Source of the DNA: Longimicrobium sp.
GTDB lineage: Bacteria > Gemmatimonadota > Gemmatimonadetes > Longimicrobiales > Longimicrobiaceae
DNA length: 64,000 nt
Direction: 5' to 3'
NCBI GenBank assembly: GCA_036389135.1
Contig: DASVQP010000068.1
Location: 1-64,000, forward strand
The notes beneath the pieces were generated by a model. The model was not told the origin of the DNA, did no database searches, and saw only the letters and a program-made list of their open reading frames with translations. The translations under genes and the position numbers were made by a program. The first letter of the stretch is position 1. Every line of letters starts with the position of its first letter. This document shows positions 6,644 through 14,625 of the stretch, one piece after another.

Positions 6644-8797
6644 ATGAGCGCGATCGACCAGATCTACGACCAGATGGACCAGGTGTTCGGCGGCAACAAT
6701 CCCATGCAGTACTTTACCCTGATGATGCCGGGGATGGTGCTGGACCTGGAGACGTACGCGTACGACGTCGCCGGCGAGAAGCCGGTGCGGGTGGCCGACG
6801 CGGAGTCGCGCCTGGTGAACCAGCTGTTCGACGTGTGCCAGGTGACCGGCACCTCCAACGGGCGCCAGCTCTCCAGCCAGTACCTGCAGGCCCTGGGGAA
6901 GCTGGTGCCCCGGTTCGATCCCGCGCTGGCGACGGTCAAGACGGCGCTGCGCGCCTACCTGGCGGAGCCGTGCACGTCGGTGCTGGAAGACGGGACCACG
7001 TTCACCGGCACACGGCAGGAGCTGTACTTCGTCCTGTACGACGCCTGGGCGCTCCGCAAACAAGCCTGGCAGCAGCTTCAGGACGACCAGCGCCAGAAGT
7101 TCCAGGCCCAGTTTCCCAAGGCCCCCGCCGCGGCGCTCTCGGCGTACGACGAGTGGTTCGAGACGGTAGCCGACGCCAACCTGATGCTGGTGGACGCGGC
7201 GGAGGCGCGGGTGGCCATCGTGCTGTCGCCGGCGGACATGGACGCCATCCAGGGCGTGCTGGAGGCGGGGACGGGCGGCGAGATCGAGGAGGCGCGCCGC
7301 AACGTGACGGACGTGCGCCTGCGCTCCACCAGCGGCGGCTACGTGTACCCGGTGGATCTGAGCCCGGTGGACTGGTTCGAGTCGCTGGTGAGTGACACCG
7401 ACCCCAAGGACCTGCTGGATGCCCCCGCGTACCTGGCGCTCAAGCTCTCCGCCCGCCGGGGGGCGCTGAGCGCCACCATCAGCCAGGTGCTCTCGCTGCT
7501 CTCCAGCGCCACGGGCGACGTGGCCACCCTGGCGCAGAAGCTGAGCGACGCGCAGAACGCGTACGGCAGCGCGCAGAACGCGCTGCTCGGCACCATGACC
7601 GGCAACCTGGCCACTGCCGCGGACATGTACCTCGCCAGCCAGCAGAACGGCGGCGCCACGGCGGATCCCACCACCACCGACCTGGATCCCCTGGCCGGCC
7701 AGGTGGACGCCACGTCCGATACGCCGCCCTCGACACCCTCCACCTTCACGCAGGCGGACGTGGACGCCATCAAGAACGGCCAGGAGGCCCTGCTCCAGAG
7801 CCAGTCCGCCTACCTGACGGCGGCGCAGAACCTGGCGACGTCGGCGCAGAACCTGGCTTCGGCGGAGGCCACCACCTACGCGGGGCTGGAGCCGTACCTG
7901 GCCCGGCTTCAGCAGCAGGCCCAGGACCTGGACACGCTCTGGGCCCAGATCGGCACCTCCATGGCGAGCCCCCCGGCGGCCTCCGCCGCGCCCGCCTCCG
8001 GCACTCCCTCGCCCGCTCCGCAGCGGTCCGCCGCCTCGGACCGGTTCATGGACCTGACCTTCTACTTTTCGTCGGATGACATGAGCGACTCGTCCAGCCT
8101 GCAGAGCAGCGCCTCGCAGACCAGCTGGAGCGGAGGGCTCTTCTTCGGCAGCGCCGGCGGATCGAGCTCCAGTTCGAGCTCCAGCTCCATGCACGCCATG
8201 ATGGAGGCCAACACCATGATCGAGATCGGGATGCAGGTCATGCGCGTGGACGTGGACCGCGGGTGGTTCGACCCCGGCGTGTTCGCCCTGACGGGCGACC
8301 TGGAGTCGCTGAACAGCACGCCCATCGCCGGGGCGCCGGTCACCACGTGGGGGACGACTCCCGTGGCGCCGGCCCCCGCCATCCTGCCCTGCTATCCCGT
8401 CTCGTTCCTGGTGGCCAAGGACATCACGCTCAAGTTCCAGGCGAACAAGAGCCAGCTGAACGCCGCACGGCAGGTGGCGGACAGCCAGTCGGCGGTAGGG
8501 GGCGGGTTCCTGTGCTTCAGCGCCTCGCATTCCGAGTCGTCGCACAGTGAGTCGCAGTCGGTCACCACGAGCTCCAGCACGAGCGTCCTCACCATCCACA
8601 TCGGGTCGCCGCAGATCATCGGGTGGGTCATGGAGTTCACGCCGCAGGACCTGAGCACCCAGCCTTCGGACGGCCTCAGCATCCTGCAGTACCTCAAGAA
8701 CAGCGAGACCCCGGTGCCCGCGCCTGCCCCGGGCTCCACCTCGAGAGTGCCGGCCAGAAGGGTGCCGGTGCCGGCGCTGGTGGGTTCGGCGGGCTGA
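6644..8797 (+). CDS. Large hypothetical protein with Ser-rich linker
   Basis: A 717-residue protein. The ATG at 6644 follows AAGGAG at 6633-6638, which fixes the start although the frame is open much further upstream. No signal peptide or clear transmembrane helix is seen. The first about 470 residues are helical and Gln/Ala-rich, with coiled-coil character (AQNLATSAQNLASAEA) and a repeat-like segment around residues 300-330. A Pro/Ala linker leads to a serine run at about 506-515, encoded by near-repeats of AGCTCC. A Met-rich helix (MHAMMEANTMIEIGMQ) and a conserved-looking beta module (VDVDRGWFDPGVFAL, YPVSFLVAKDITLKF, IIGWVMEFTPQDLS) follow. It is probably co-regulated with 6093. I do not recognise the function. 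Confidence 0.75.
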   Translation: MSAIDQIYDQMDQVFGGNNPMQYFTLMMPGMVLDLETYAYDVAGEKPVRVADAESRLVNQLFDVCQVTGTSNGRQLSSQYLQALGKLVPRFDPALATVKTALRAYLAEPCTSVLEDGTTFTGTRQELYFVLYDAWALRKQAWQQLQDDQRQKFQAQFPKAPAAALSAYDEWFETVADANLMLVDAAEARVAIVLSPADMDAIQGVLEAGTGGEIEEARRNVTDVRLRSTSGGYVYPVDLSPVDWFESLVSDTDPKDLLDAPAYLALKLSARRGALSATISQVLSLLSSATGDVATLAQKLSDAQNAYGSAQNALLGTMTGNLATAADMYLASQQNGGATADPTTTDLDPLAGQVDATSDTPPSTPSTFTQADVDAIKNGQEALLQSQSAYLTAAQNLATSAQNLASAEATTYAGLEPYLARLQQQAQDLDTLWAQIGTSMASPPAASAAPASGTPSPAPQRSAASDRFMDLTFYFSSDDMSDSSSLQSSASQTSWSGGLFFGSAGGSSSSSSSSSMHAMMEANTMIEIGMQVMRVDVDRGWFDPGVFALTGDLESLNSTPIAGAPVTTWGTTPVAPAPAILPCYPVSFLVAKDITLKFQANKSQLNAARQVADSQSAVGGGFLCFSASHSESSHSESQSVTTSSSTSVLTIHIGSPQIIGWVMEFTPQDLSTQPSDGLSILQYLKNSETPVPAPAPGSTSRVPARRVPVPALVGSAG

Positions 8798-8871
8798 GGG
8801 CCGTCCCTACGCGCCGTTTCCGAACGCGGCGGGTCACCGGGCGAGGGCCCGCTACGCAGCGGTAAGAAGAA

Positions 8872-8904
8872 ACGCAGAGGAGCCGTGCCGCGGCACCTCT
8901 GCGT
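8872..8904. repeat. Palindromic ACGCAGAGG repeat, possible terminator
   Basis: ACGCAGAGG at 8872-8880 pairs with CCTCTGCGT ending at 8904, with GTGCCG/CGGCAC as an inner stem. It follows the gene ending at 8797 and belongs to the CACAGAG/CGCAGAG palindrome family also seen at 23277-23372 and 51926-52015. The whole gap 8798-9122 contains no gene. Confidence 0.6.
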
Positions 8905-9122
8905 CTCTGCGTGAAACCCTCGGCGTCGCCGCCCGACCCGGCGGCGGCAGATTTCGCTGCTACTTTATAACCGCTTTGGCACCCGCGTTGGGCTCTGACG
9001 TGAGAGGCGCGCACCAGCTGCTCGGCTGAAGAAGCCTGGTCCCGCGCTGGGCGAGCCTGCTTGTCTCTACCCGTCCAGCTGGTCTTCTCGGCGCGGAGGT
9101 CCTTCACCCGACCGCCGCGCCG

Positions 9123-9581
9123 TCACCGCGGCACGTCGTGCGCTGCGGGTGGGGTGTGTTGGTGCGCAGAGAGGCTCGGCGGTTCCGGGCACACACCCGG
9201 GTCCGGGATAGCCGGAGAAAAGGTCGCGAGCAGCACCGAGTCGGAGGGCGAAGTGTTGTGGAACGCGTGGCACATGCCCTTCGGGATTACGATGGTAGTT
9301 CCCGCCGAGGCCTCGATGTTCGTTTCGGGATCCGGTCTCCCCGGCGATTGCTGGACCCATCCTTCGCCATCCAGAACGGAAAAGATCAAATCGGCGTTCG
9401 GATGGGTGTGCGGGAGCTCCTGGCCGCGAACGACCACGAGAACTACCATGACGCCGGTATCGGTGAATAGAACCTTCTTCGCCAGTTGCGGCTTATCAGG
9501 CGGCAGGCTGGAGATTTCCTCGCGCAGCTGATCCGCTACGGCCTCGATGCTTTCGCCGGACTGGCCGGCAACGATGAACAT
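9123..9581 (-). CDS. Cupin-domain protein
   Basis: A 152-residue single-cupin protein. The ATG at 9579-9581 ([15 protein letters not shown]) is chosen because the upstream 20 codons are low-quality. Cupin motif 1 is seen as [19 protein letters not shown] with metal-type His residues. Motif 2 is seen as [16 protein letters not shown] with the second His. This gives a typical metal-binding beta-barrel, but nothing shows the substrate. Its tail ([16 protein letters not shown]) is low complexity. The gene reads on the minus strand directly after the conserved cassette-start sequence beside the attC remnant at 9696-9783, so it is probably a cassette gene. No attC is visible at its own 3' end. Confidence 0.8.
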   Translation of the reverse strand: MFIVAGQSGESIEAVADQLREEISSLPPDKPQLAKKVLFTDTGVMVVLVVVRGQELPHTHPNADLIFSVLDGEGWVQQSPGRPDPETNIEASAGTTIVIPKGMCHAFHNTSPSDSVLLATFSPAIPDPGVCPEPPSLSAHQHTPPAAHDVPR

Positions 9582-9695
9582 GGGAGTCACGGGTCCCCCC
9601 TCTGCACTTTGGCTGGTGCATGGATGGTTTCGTACGTCCACTTACCGCAGGCGCGGGGGACGATCCCCCGCGTCTGCCACGATGTTTGTCCAGCG

Positions 9696-9783
9696 GCTTA
9701 CCGCCACAAGGGTCGGGTGCGCGGGGCCGGCGCACAAGACTTTCATCCGCCCGGAAACATGCAAGGCCCCGCATCCCCTGCAG
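9696..9783 (-). other. attC site 3, truncated
   Basis: This has the same arms as sites 4-6 (GCAGGGGATGCGGGGCC on the minus strand and GGCCCCGCGCACCCGA), but its R' box has decayed to GGTAAGC. The R'' box and spacer (normally GCCTAACAATCGG) are missing. At 9784 the sequence switches abruptly to integrase coding sequence. It marks a deletion or recombination joint. Confidence 0.75.
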
Positions 9784-9984
9784 CAAGCCTTGCGCGCTAC
9801 CGCGATTCCGAAGCGCGTGGGGTGCCACACCCTGCGGCACTCCTTCGCTACGCACCTGCTCGAGGACGGGTACGATATCCGCACCATGCAGGAGCTGCTG
9901 GGGCACAAGGATGTAAAGACCACGATGATCTATACCCACGTGCTGAATCGTGGACGGCGCGCGGTCCGGAGCCCCCTGGACTGA
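9784..9984 (+). pseudogene. intI: C-terminal fragment of integron integrase IntI
   Basis: Sixty-six codons ending in a stop match the C-terminus of integron integrases: [34 protein letters not shown] and [11 protein letters not shown], closed by AVRSPLD. The box II His-x-x-Arg, the LLGH histidine and the nucleophilic Tyr of TMIYTHV are all present. The VRSPLD ending is typical of IntI rather than XerC/D. About 80% of the usual length (roughly 320-340 residues) is missing, including the box I Arg and the DNA-binding N-terminal domain, so it cannot be active. It runs opposite to the cassette genes, as intI does in intact integrons. Confidence 0.88.
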
Positions 9985-10050
9985 TCGGGCACCCTCGGCC
10001 GGAGGCCGCTTACCGACAGGAGCGGCACATCGGCAGACCCTGCCGATGCG

Positions 10051-10314
10051 GTGGAAGCGGCGTTGCGAGTCGGCATTCGGAACTTCATGGCCCGAACTGC
10101 CGCGATCAGAGACAACCTGGTGGCCGAGCAGGTGCAATTTGCCGAGGCGCTCGATCTGGATCAGCGTCTGACCAGCTTCCGTGAGACGAATCCGAACGCG
10201 CTCTGGCACCATCGGATGTCGCTCTACGGTCCCATCTGTGCGACCTGCGGCAAGCCGCTGCGGACCCCGGAAGCCAGCTTCTGTGCCGCATGTGGTGCCC
10301 GTCGAACCCCGTAG
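10051..10314 (+). CDS. Small zinc-ribbon protein or C-terminal fragment
   Basis: An 87-residue frame with a GTG start at 10051 and no strong ribosome site. The N-terminal half is helical (MARTAAIRDNLVAEQVQFAE). The C-terminal half has RETNPNALWHHRMSLYGP followed by a two-knuckle zinc ribbon, CATCGKPLRTPEASFCAACG. The ribbon end looks like the tail of a longer family. The frame is closed upstream by the stop of the integrase fragment, so this may be a truncated gene that lost its 5' part together with intI. Confidence 0.5.
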   Translation: MEAALRVGIRNFMARTAAIRDNLVAEQVQFAEALDLDQRLTSFRETNPNALWHHRMSLYGPICATCGKPLRTPEASFCAACGARRTP

Positions 10315-10339
10315 CCCGTTGCGTCGGCCCGGGGTCGGA

Positions 10340-11587
10340 TCAGCGGTTCGGCAGTGAGACTTTCCGGAGTTCCTGCCAGTCGATCCGCCCGGCGTCGATA
10401 GGCGTGTCGGTGCCGTAATACTGCGTCGGGTTCCGGTTGTCGCGATAGACGTGGTTGGAGCCGTCCTGTAGCTTCACCCGCTCCCCGGTCGTCGGGTCGG
10501 CGTAGTTGGCCTCGCCCCGGATGCCGTCGATCCGAGTCTCCTGCTGCCGGTCCATCGAGCCCATGCGGTTGTCGAACGCCGCCTTGTCCCGGTCCATCGC
10601 CGCCATGCGGTCGTTGTGCCGGGCGGTGTTGGCGGCGCCCTGTTGCTGGATGTCATTCATCCGGGCGTTGTGCCCCCGGGTCATCGCAGCGGTGTTGGCG
10701 TCGATCTGCCCCATCGTCGCCTCGTGCTGCTGGCGACTCAACTCGCTGTTCGCCTGGGCTCCGCGCGTCTGGGCGGCCTGATTCTGTTCCATCCACGTCG
10801 GGTTCATCACGATGGATTCCTGGGCGACCACCGTGTGGCCGTGGGCGGTGTCCAGGTCGTCGGCCGTCTGCGTGATAGACGGGATCGCCATCCAAGTGGT
10901 GTAAGTGTCGTTGCCGATCTGCTGCACGTTCCGGGTGATGCGGCACTCCACCCGGGCCCGGTTGCCGTTGGGCAGGGTGCCGTCGACCGACCCGCGCGAC
11001 TCCATCTGTCCGTTCGCGTTCCGCCGCTGCGGCGCGTCCATCTCGTTGCCGACGTTGCGCAGCTGAAACCCGTTCTGCGCCAGGAACGGCAGCAACACCT
11101 GCCGGATGTACGTCACGGGCGGCATCGGCGGCAGTTCGTCCGGAAGCCGGGAGATCGGCAGCCCCATCGACTGTTCCATGCCCCGGGTCTGCCGGATCGT
11201 CGGGCCTTCCGCGTGGTTGTAGGTGCGCGACGGCAGGTACTCGATCTGGGTGCGACCGTCGGGCGCGCGCAGGTCGAGGTAGATCTGATTCTGCGGCATC
11301 GCCCCCACCCAGCGCCGGGTGAACGTCTGCTTCGCCTGCCAGCTGCGCGGCACCTTCATCGCGAAGGCGACCAGGTTGCCCCGTTCAGGGTCGAGCACGC
11401 CCAGGAGGCGGTACCCGCCCTCGCCCGGGGATTCGGCGGATGCGGTCATCGCCTGAGGGTCCGAAGATGGGCTGGACGTCCCGTCGCGACCGGTGGAATC
11501 GGCGGCGCAGGTACCGGGTTCGGGCTGACCGCGGCAGGCACCCAGGCCCAGCGCGACGACGAGCAGCGACGGCAGGAAAGTACGCAT
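10340..11587 (-). CDS. Coiled-coil lipoprotein
   Basis: A 415-residue exported lipoprotein. The ATG at 11585-11587 gives a clean signal (MRTFLPSLLVVALGLGAC) with Cys as the lipidated residue. An upstream start would add 22 residues with a second hydrophobic stretch and is less likely. Residues about 70-250 form a globular domain (LAFAMKVPRSWQAKQTFT is followed by beta-rich sequence). Residues about 275-360 are Gln/Met/Asn-rich coiled coil (SRQQHEATMGQIDAN, MDRQQETRIDGI). The protein ends with a small module containing ANYADPTTGERVKL and WQELRKVSLPNR. Function is not known. It reads on the minus strand between attC sites 4 and 3, consistent with a large cassette gene. Confidence 0.75.
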   Translation of the reverse strand: MRTFLPSLLVVALGLGACRGQPEPGTCAADSTGRDGTSSPSSDPQAMTASAESPGEGGYRLLGVLDPERGNLVAFAMKVPRSWQAKQTFTRRWVGAMPQNQIYLDLRAPDGRTQIEYLPSRTYNHAEGPTIRQTRGMEQSMGLPISRLPDELPPMPPVTYIRQVLLPFLAQNGFQLRNVGNEMDAPQRRNANGQMESRGSVDGTLPNGNRARVECRITRNVQQIGNDTYTTWMAIPSITQTADDLDTAHGHTVVAQESIVMNPTWMEQNQAAQTRGAQANSELSRQQHEATMGQIDANTAAMTRGHNARMNDIQQQGAANTARHNDRMAAMDRDKAAFDNRMGSMDRQQETRIDGIRGEANYADPTTGERVKLQDGSNHVYRDNRNPTQYYGTDTPIDAGRIDWQELRKVSLPNR

Positions 11588-11735
11588 GGTCTTGACGAAT
11601 AGGAGTGTGAGTAACAACGACGCCGACAAGATACATCTACCGGAGCTGTGCACCTAACCATTTCGCAATCCTCCTGTTCGTACCATGCTTTCCTTCAAGT
11701 CCAAGATTCGGAACGAATAAATCCGAAGTGTAGCC

Positions 11736-11838
11736 GCCGAACGACACAAGGGTCAGGGGTGCGGGGCTGGCGCGCAAGCCTTATCATCGCGCGCGAAAGC
11801 ATGCAAGGCCCCGCATCCCCTGCAGCCGATTGTTAGGC
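11736..11838 (-). other. attC site 4
   Basis: On the minus strand: R'' GCCTAAC (11832-11838), AATCG spacer, arm GCTGCAGGGGATGCGGGGCC, loop region, arm AGCCCCGCACCCCTGACCC, TTGTGTC, and an R' box GTTCGGC (11736-11742). The two arms pair over about 14 bp, with an extra A in the R''-side arm. It closes the cassette with the YEATS-associated gene at 11881-12570. Confidence 0.85.
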
Positions 11839-11880
11839 GGCCCGGCTGGAGGGTCGGTCAGCGGGCAAGTTGTCGCCGAT

Positions 11881-12570
11881 TCAAGAGATTCCGAGTTCGG
11901 TTCTCCCATTCTCAGTCATGAACCAGCGCGGACCGTTTTTCCCCGTTCGATGTCCGACGAGGCCACGATCTACCAGACCATCAAGCAGACGAATTGCTTC
12001 TGCCTGACTCACCTCTGATTCCTTTGCAATGCCACTTGCTGAGCGGAGTGTCCAACGCCCAGGCACCAATGCACGAAGAACCCGATCTTCAGGCGAGTCG
12101 TTGGGAACACTCGTCTGGAGACGCACCAACTGATCTTCTACAGGTATGGCATCTGATTCGGTTTCCTTCGCAACGATCGGTTCGAGGACCGTTTGAACTC
12201 TGGCCAACTCCGCTTTCGCTTCCCGAACCTCCTCCCTCGTTTCGCGAGCCTCGCGAAGTATCCGATCTGAAAGCGTATTGATGAATGCCTTTGAGGAGAT
12301 TGCGGCAACCAGGCAGAAGCCGGCAAACACAAAGAGTTTCGATGGGTCTGCGGCGACGTTGCTGCCACCCCGGATGAGGTCGAGGAGATTGCTCGAAATC
12401 ATGTTCAAGAAGAGCGGTACCATGAAAGCCGCGCCAGTACCGACCGTTAGGCTCCGAGCCAAGCTGGGCTTCGGGGTATCGTCAGACGAGCTCAGATGGT
12501 AGTTGATCGCTCCGCCAAACAAGCCGGCCGACACTATCACCATCAGAATCCAGATGAGCGGATCCAGCAT
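11881..12570 (-). CDS. YEATS-associated helix membrane protein with C-terminal winged helix
   Basis: A 229-residue protein starting at the ATG 12568-12570. Membrane helices lie at about 3-20 (LIWILMVIVSAGLFGGAI), 38-58 (containing GAAFMVPLFLNMISSN) and 75-93 (VFAGFCLVAAISSKAFI). The VPLFLNMISSNLL and FAGFCLVAAISSKAFI pair is the hallmark of the YEATS-associated helix family. A coiled coil follows (ETREEVREAKAELARVQTV), then a winged-helix-like C-terminus (SEVSQAEAIRLLDGLVDRG, ending ENGRTELGIS). In other genomes such proteins accompany predicted signalling or conflict systems; that role is inference here. No YEATS gene is in the cassette. It is bounded by attC sites 5 and 4. Confidence 0.78.
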   Translation of the reverse strand: MLDPLIWILMVIVSAGLFGGAINYHLSSSDDTPKPSLARSLTVGTGAAFMVPLFLNMISSNLLDLIRGGSNVAADPSKLFVFAGFCLVAAISSKAFINTLSDRILREARETREEVREAKAELARVQTVLEPIVAKETESDAIPVEDQLVRLQTSVPNDSPEDRVLRALVPGRWTLRSASGIAKESEVSQAEAIRLLDGLVDRGLVGHRTGKNGPRWFMTENGRTELGIS

Positions 12571-12616
12571 ATGATCGTCATTGTGTGAGAGGAACGGGTC
12601 GCTACACCTCACGAAC

Positions 12617-12716
12617 GTCTAACGACACAAGGGTCCGGGGTGCGGGGCCGCGCGCAAGACTCTCCTGCGCCCGAAAGCATGCACGGCCCCGCATCACCTG
12701 CAGCCGATTGTTAGGC
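12617..12716 (-). other. attC site 5
   Basis: On the minus strand: R'' GCCTAAC (12710-12716), AATCGGCTGCAGG, arm TGATGCGGGGCC, arm CGGCCCCGCACCCCGG, TTGTGTC and R' GTTAGAC (12617-12623). It has the same architecture and extra base as site 4. It closes the cassette with the gene at 12810-13334. Confidence 0.87.
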
Positions 12717-12809
12717 CGCGCCTACGCAGATCGGGTGATAAACTCATTCCTATGCTGCTCGCCACCTCAGAATTGTGCCCCTCGCGCCGGTGCAACCTGG
12801 GAGTCCGGC

Positions 12810-13334
12810 TCAGCTGACCGGGTTATCCGATCGGCACGATGAGTCCGCGCGTCCTACCGGCGCACACAATCGTCGCAGGCTTTCGAACCGTTGCGCATCG
12901 TAAACGGGATTTAGCGCATACTCCAGTGGCTCAATGATCTCGAATAAAACGCTCAAGCCGTCGACAGTCGCAACTGCTCTCAGGAATTTCTTGGAAGCAT
13001 ATCCCGTTTCATAGAGCCGATGGGCCCGAACGAAGTAGACCTTAACCGCTCGTCGGGCTAGGTCAACCTGATGAGCCCACTCTTCTCCCTGGTCAAGAGC
13101 TTGCTTCCACTTTAAAGCGAAGTGTTCGCCGTGCTCTTCCCTGAACTGACGGAGACGCCGGAGTGCTCGCAGCATCTCGGGCGTCCCATATTCCGTATAG
13201 TAAGTAGAATATAACTGCCCCTCGGCTACTTGAGAGGTCGCCTTCGCCGCCTGCCAAGCCGCAACAGCAGCCACCACTGTACCGAGTGCGCTGGCGGCAG
13301 TAAAAACGAAACTGAAGGATTCCAGGCTGATCAT
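12810..13334 (-). CDS. Membrane-anchored hypothetical protein
   Basis: A 174-residue protein with one N-terminal membrane helix (about residues 8-28, VFTAASALGTVVAAVAAW). A long helical cytoplasmic part follows (LRALRRLRQFREEHGEHF, RRAVKVYFVRAHRLYETG). The layout of one N-terminal helix followed by a helical domain with conserved Arg/Tyr resembles small DUF4760-type proteins, but I cannot confirm that. There are no catalytic motifs. It sits between attC sites 6 and 5, so it is the single gene of its cassette. Its G+C is visibly lower than the housekeeping genes. Confidence 0.7.
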   Translation of the reverse strand: MISLESFSFVFTAASALGTVVAAVAAWQAAKATSQVAEGQLYSTYYTEYGTPEMLRALRRLRQFREEHGEHFALKWKQALDQGEEWAHQVDLARRAVKVYFVRAHRLYETGYASKKFLRAVATVDGLSVLFEIIEPLEYALNPVYDAQRFESLRRLCAPVGRADSSCRSDNPVS

Positions 13335-13446
13335 CTCAGGACAGGCTCATGTGGTATCGATCCGATTTAGATGGCCGTAGATGCAGCGACGTCGAATGCA
13401 AGGCGCGGTTAAGATGACCTGCGGCTGCCGCGATGCTTGCCCAGCG

Positions 13447-13547
13447 GCCTAACGACACAAGGGTCAGGGGTGCGGGGCCAGCGCGCAAGCCTTCCGTCCG
13501 GCCGAAGGCATGGACGGCCCCGCATCCCCTGCAGCCGATTGTTAGGC
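13447..13547 (-). other. attC site 6
   Basis: This is the best-preserved copy. On the minus strand: R'' GCCTAAC (13541-13547), AATCGGCTGCAGGGGATGC, loop arms, GGCCCCGCACCCCTGACCC, TTGTGTC and R' GTTAGGC (13447-13453). The outer boxes are perfectly complementary. The inner arms pair over about 15 bp with an extra A on the R'' side. This asymmetry gives the orientation: cassettes read on the minus strand. Confidence 0.9.
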
Positions 13548-13736
13548 CGCGAATACGGCCGGAGTTGCGCTTATCAGGCGGTGTTTATTCGTTGCCCGGA
13601 GTTTCCGACTTCACGCCTTGATCTGCGAGCGAGATAAGCTGAATGCCACGTTCACGCGCAGATTGACTGGACTGCATCGTGCATGACTTCCCATCCATCC
13701 ACTTCTTGTAGCTCGGCGCGCTGGGGAACGACAACA

Positions 13737-14330
13737 ATGAGAACGTTCGTGATTCTTCTCGCCGTCCTCTGCTGGGCGTGCACGCCGGAAACGGCTGAGA
13801 AGCGCACTGCCGCCGCTGGCGCCGCCGCCCCGAATCGCCCGGCCAGAACGCCGGCTACCACCCAAGCCGGCTCCAAGCCCGCGCCCTCTCCCTCTCCCTC
13901 GACCGACTCCGCTGCCGATGCCGCGGCGGAGCTGCGACGGCTGGTCGCGGCGCGACAGATGATCCGCTTTCAGCACGACGAGACAGACGTCAGCGAGTTC
14001 GAAGTCAGCGAGGCAAACCCTCCCTCGGCGTACGCAGGGGACTACGACTTCGGCGACTCCGAGGGGGAATCGACTCTGACGCTGTCGGTGCGGGGAAACG
14101 CCGTCACCGGCACCTTGGGGTATGCCGATTGGGAGAACGAGAGATGGGTCCCGAAGGAAGTGCGGCTCGACAGTGGCAGGATTGAGCGCGGCAAGCTGAC
14201 CGCGCCTGGGTGGAGCGGGATCTTCGTCAGCTATCAGGGACAGCCGGGCCTCATCATCCTCCGCGCCCCAGCTCACCTCATGGAGGTCGAATTCGGAGAG
14301 CGCGTATCAGGCGGGGACATCTCCCAATGA
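13737..14330 (+). CDS. Secreted lipoprotein in reverse orientation within a cassette
   Basis: A 197-residue protein. The ATG at 13737 gives a short signal with a lipobox-like Cys (MRTFVILLAVLCWACTPE). Next comes a Pro/Ala/Ser linker and a beta-rich C-terminal domain of about 130 residues (SAYAGDYDFGDSEGESTL, VTGTLGYADWENERW, GWSGIFVSYQG). I do not recognise the domain. It lies between attC sites 7 and 6 but is encoded opposite to the other cassette genes, so it would need its own promoter. Inverted cassette genes are known in chromosomal integrons. Confidence 0.7.
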   Translation: MRTFVILLAVLCWACTPETAEKRTAAAGAAAPNRPARTPATTQAGSKPAPSPSPSTDSAADAAAELRRLVAARQMIRFQHDETDVSEFEVSEANPPSAYAGDYDFGDSEGESTLTLSVRGNAVTGTLGYADWENERWVPKEVRLDSGRIERGKLTAPGWSGIFVSYQGQPGLIILRAPAHLMEVEFGERVSGGDISQ

Positions 14331-14506
14331 CCCCGCGCTCGATCGCCGCCGCCCATCACCGTGCGGCGAGTTGTTGTGCCTCACCGTGTACCGCAGGGCG
14401 CCCGAGAAGGGGTGCGGCGGCTCGCCACCTAAGCTGAGCGAGCGGTGAAACACACGGCAGCCGCGGGAGGAGGATCACCTGTGGCTCCCGCGATGCTTGT
14501 CCAGCG

Positions 14507-14598
14507 GCCTAACGACCAAGTTCAGGCGCGTGCGGCCGGACGATGCCTGCCTGAGAAACAATGCCGGGCCGCACGTCGCCTGCAACGCCTTGTTCGGC
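14507..14598 (-). other. attC site 7 (different sequence type)
   Basis: On the minus strand: R'' GCCGAAC (14592-14598), AAGGC, arm GTTGCAGGCGACGTGCGGCC, loop, arm GGCCGCACGCGCCTGAAC, TTGGTC and R' GTTAGGC (14507-14513). The arms pair over about 17 bp with extra bases in the R'' arm. The structure matches sites 4-6 but the arm sequence is different. Attachment sites of one array often fall into a few such types. Confidence 0.85.
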
Positions 14599-14625
14599 GA
14601 CTCAGCGGCCGAGACCCTCATTCAC

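Noticed and set aside
853-14598. The regularly spaced 100-bp repeats as a CRISPR array
   Set aside because: Units are too long, the spacing is hundreds to thousands of bases with genes between, and each unit is an imperfect palindrome with attC boxes. No cas gene is present.
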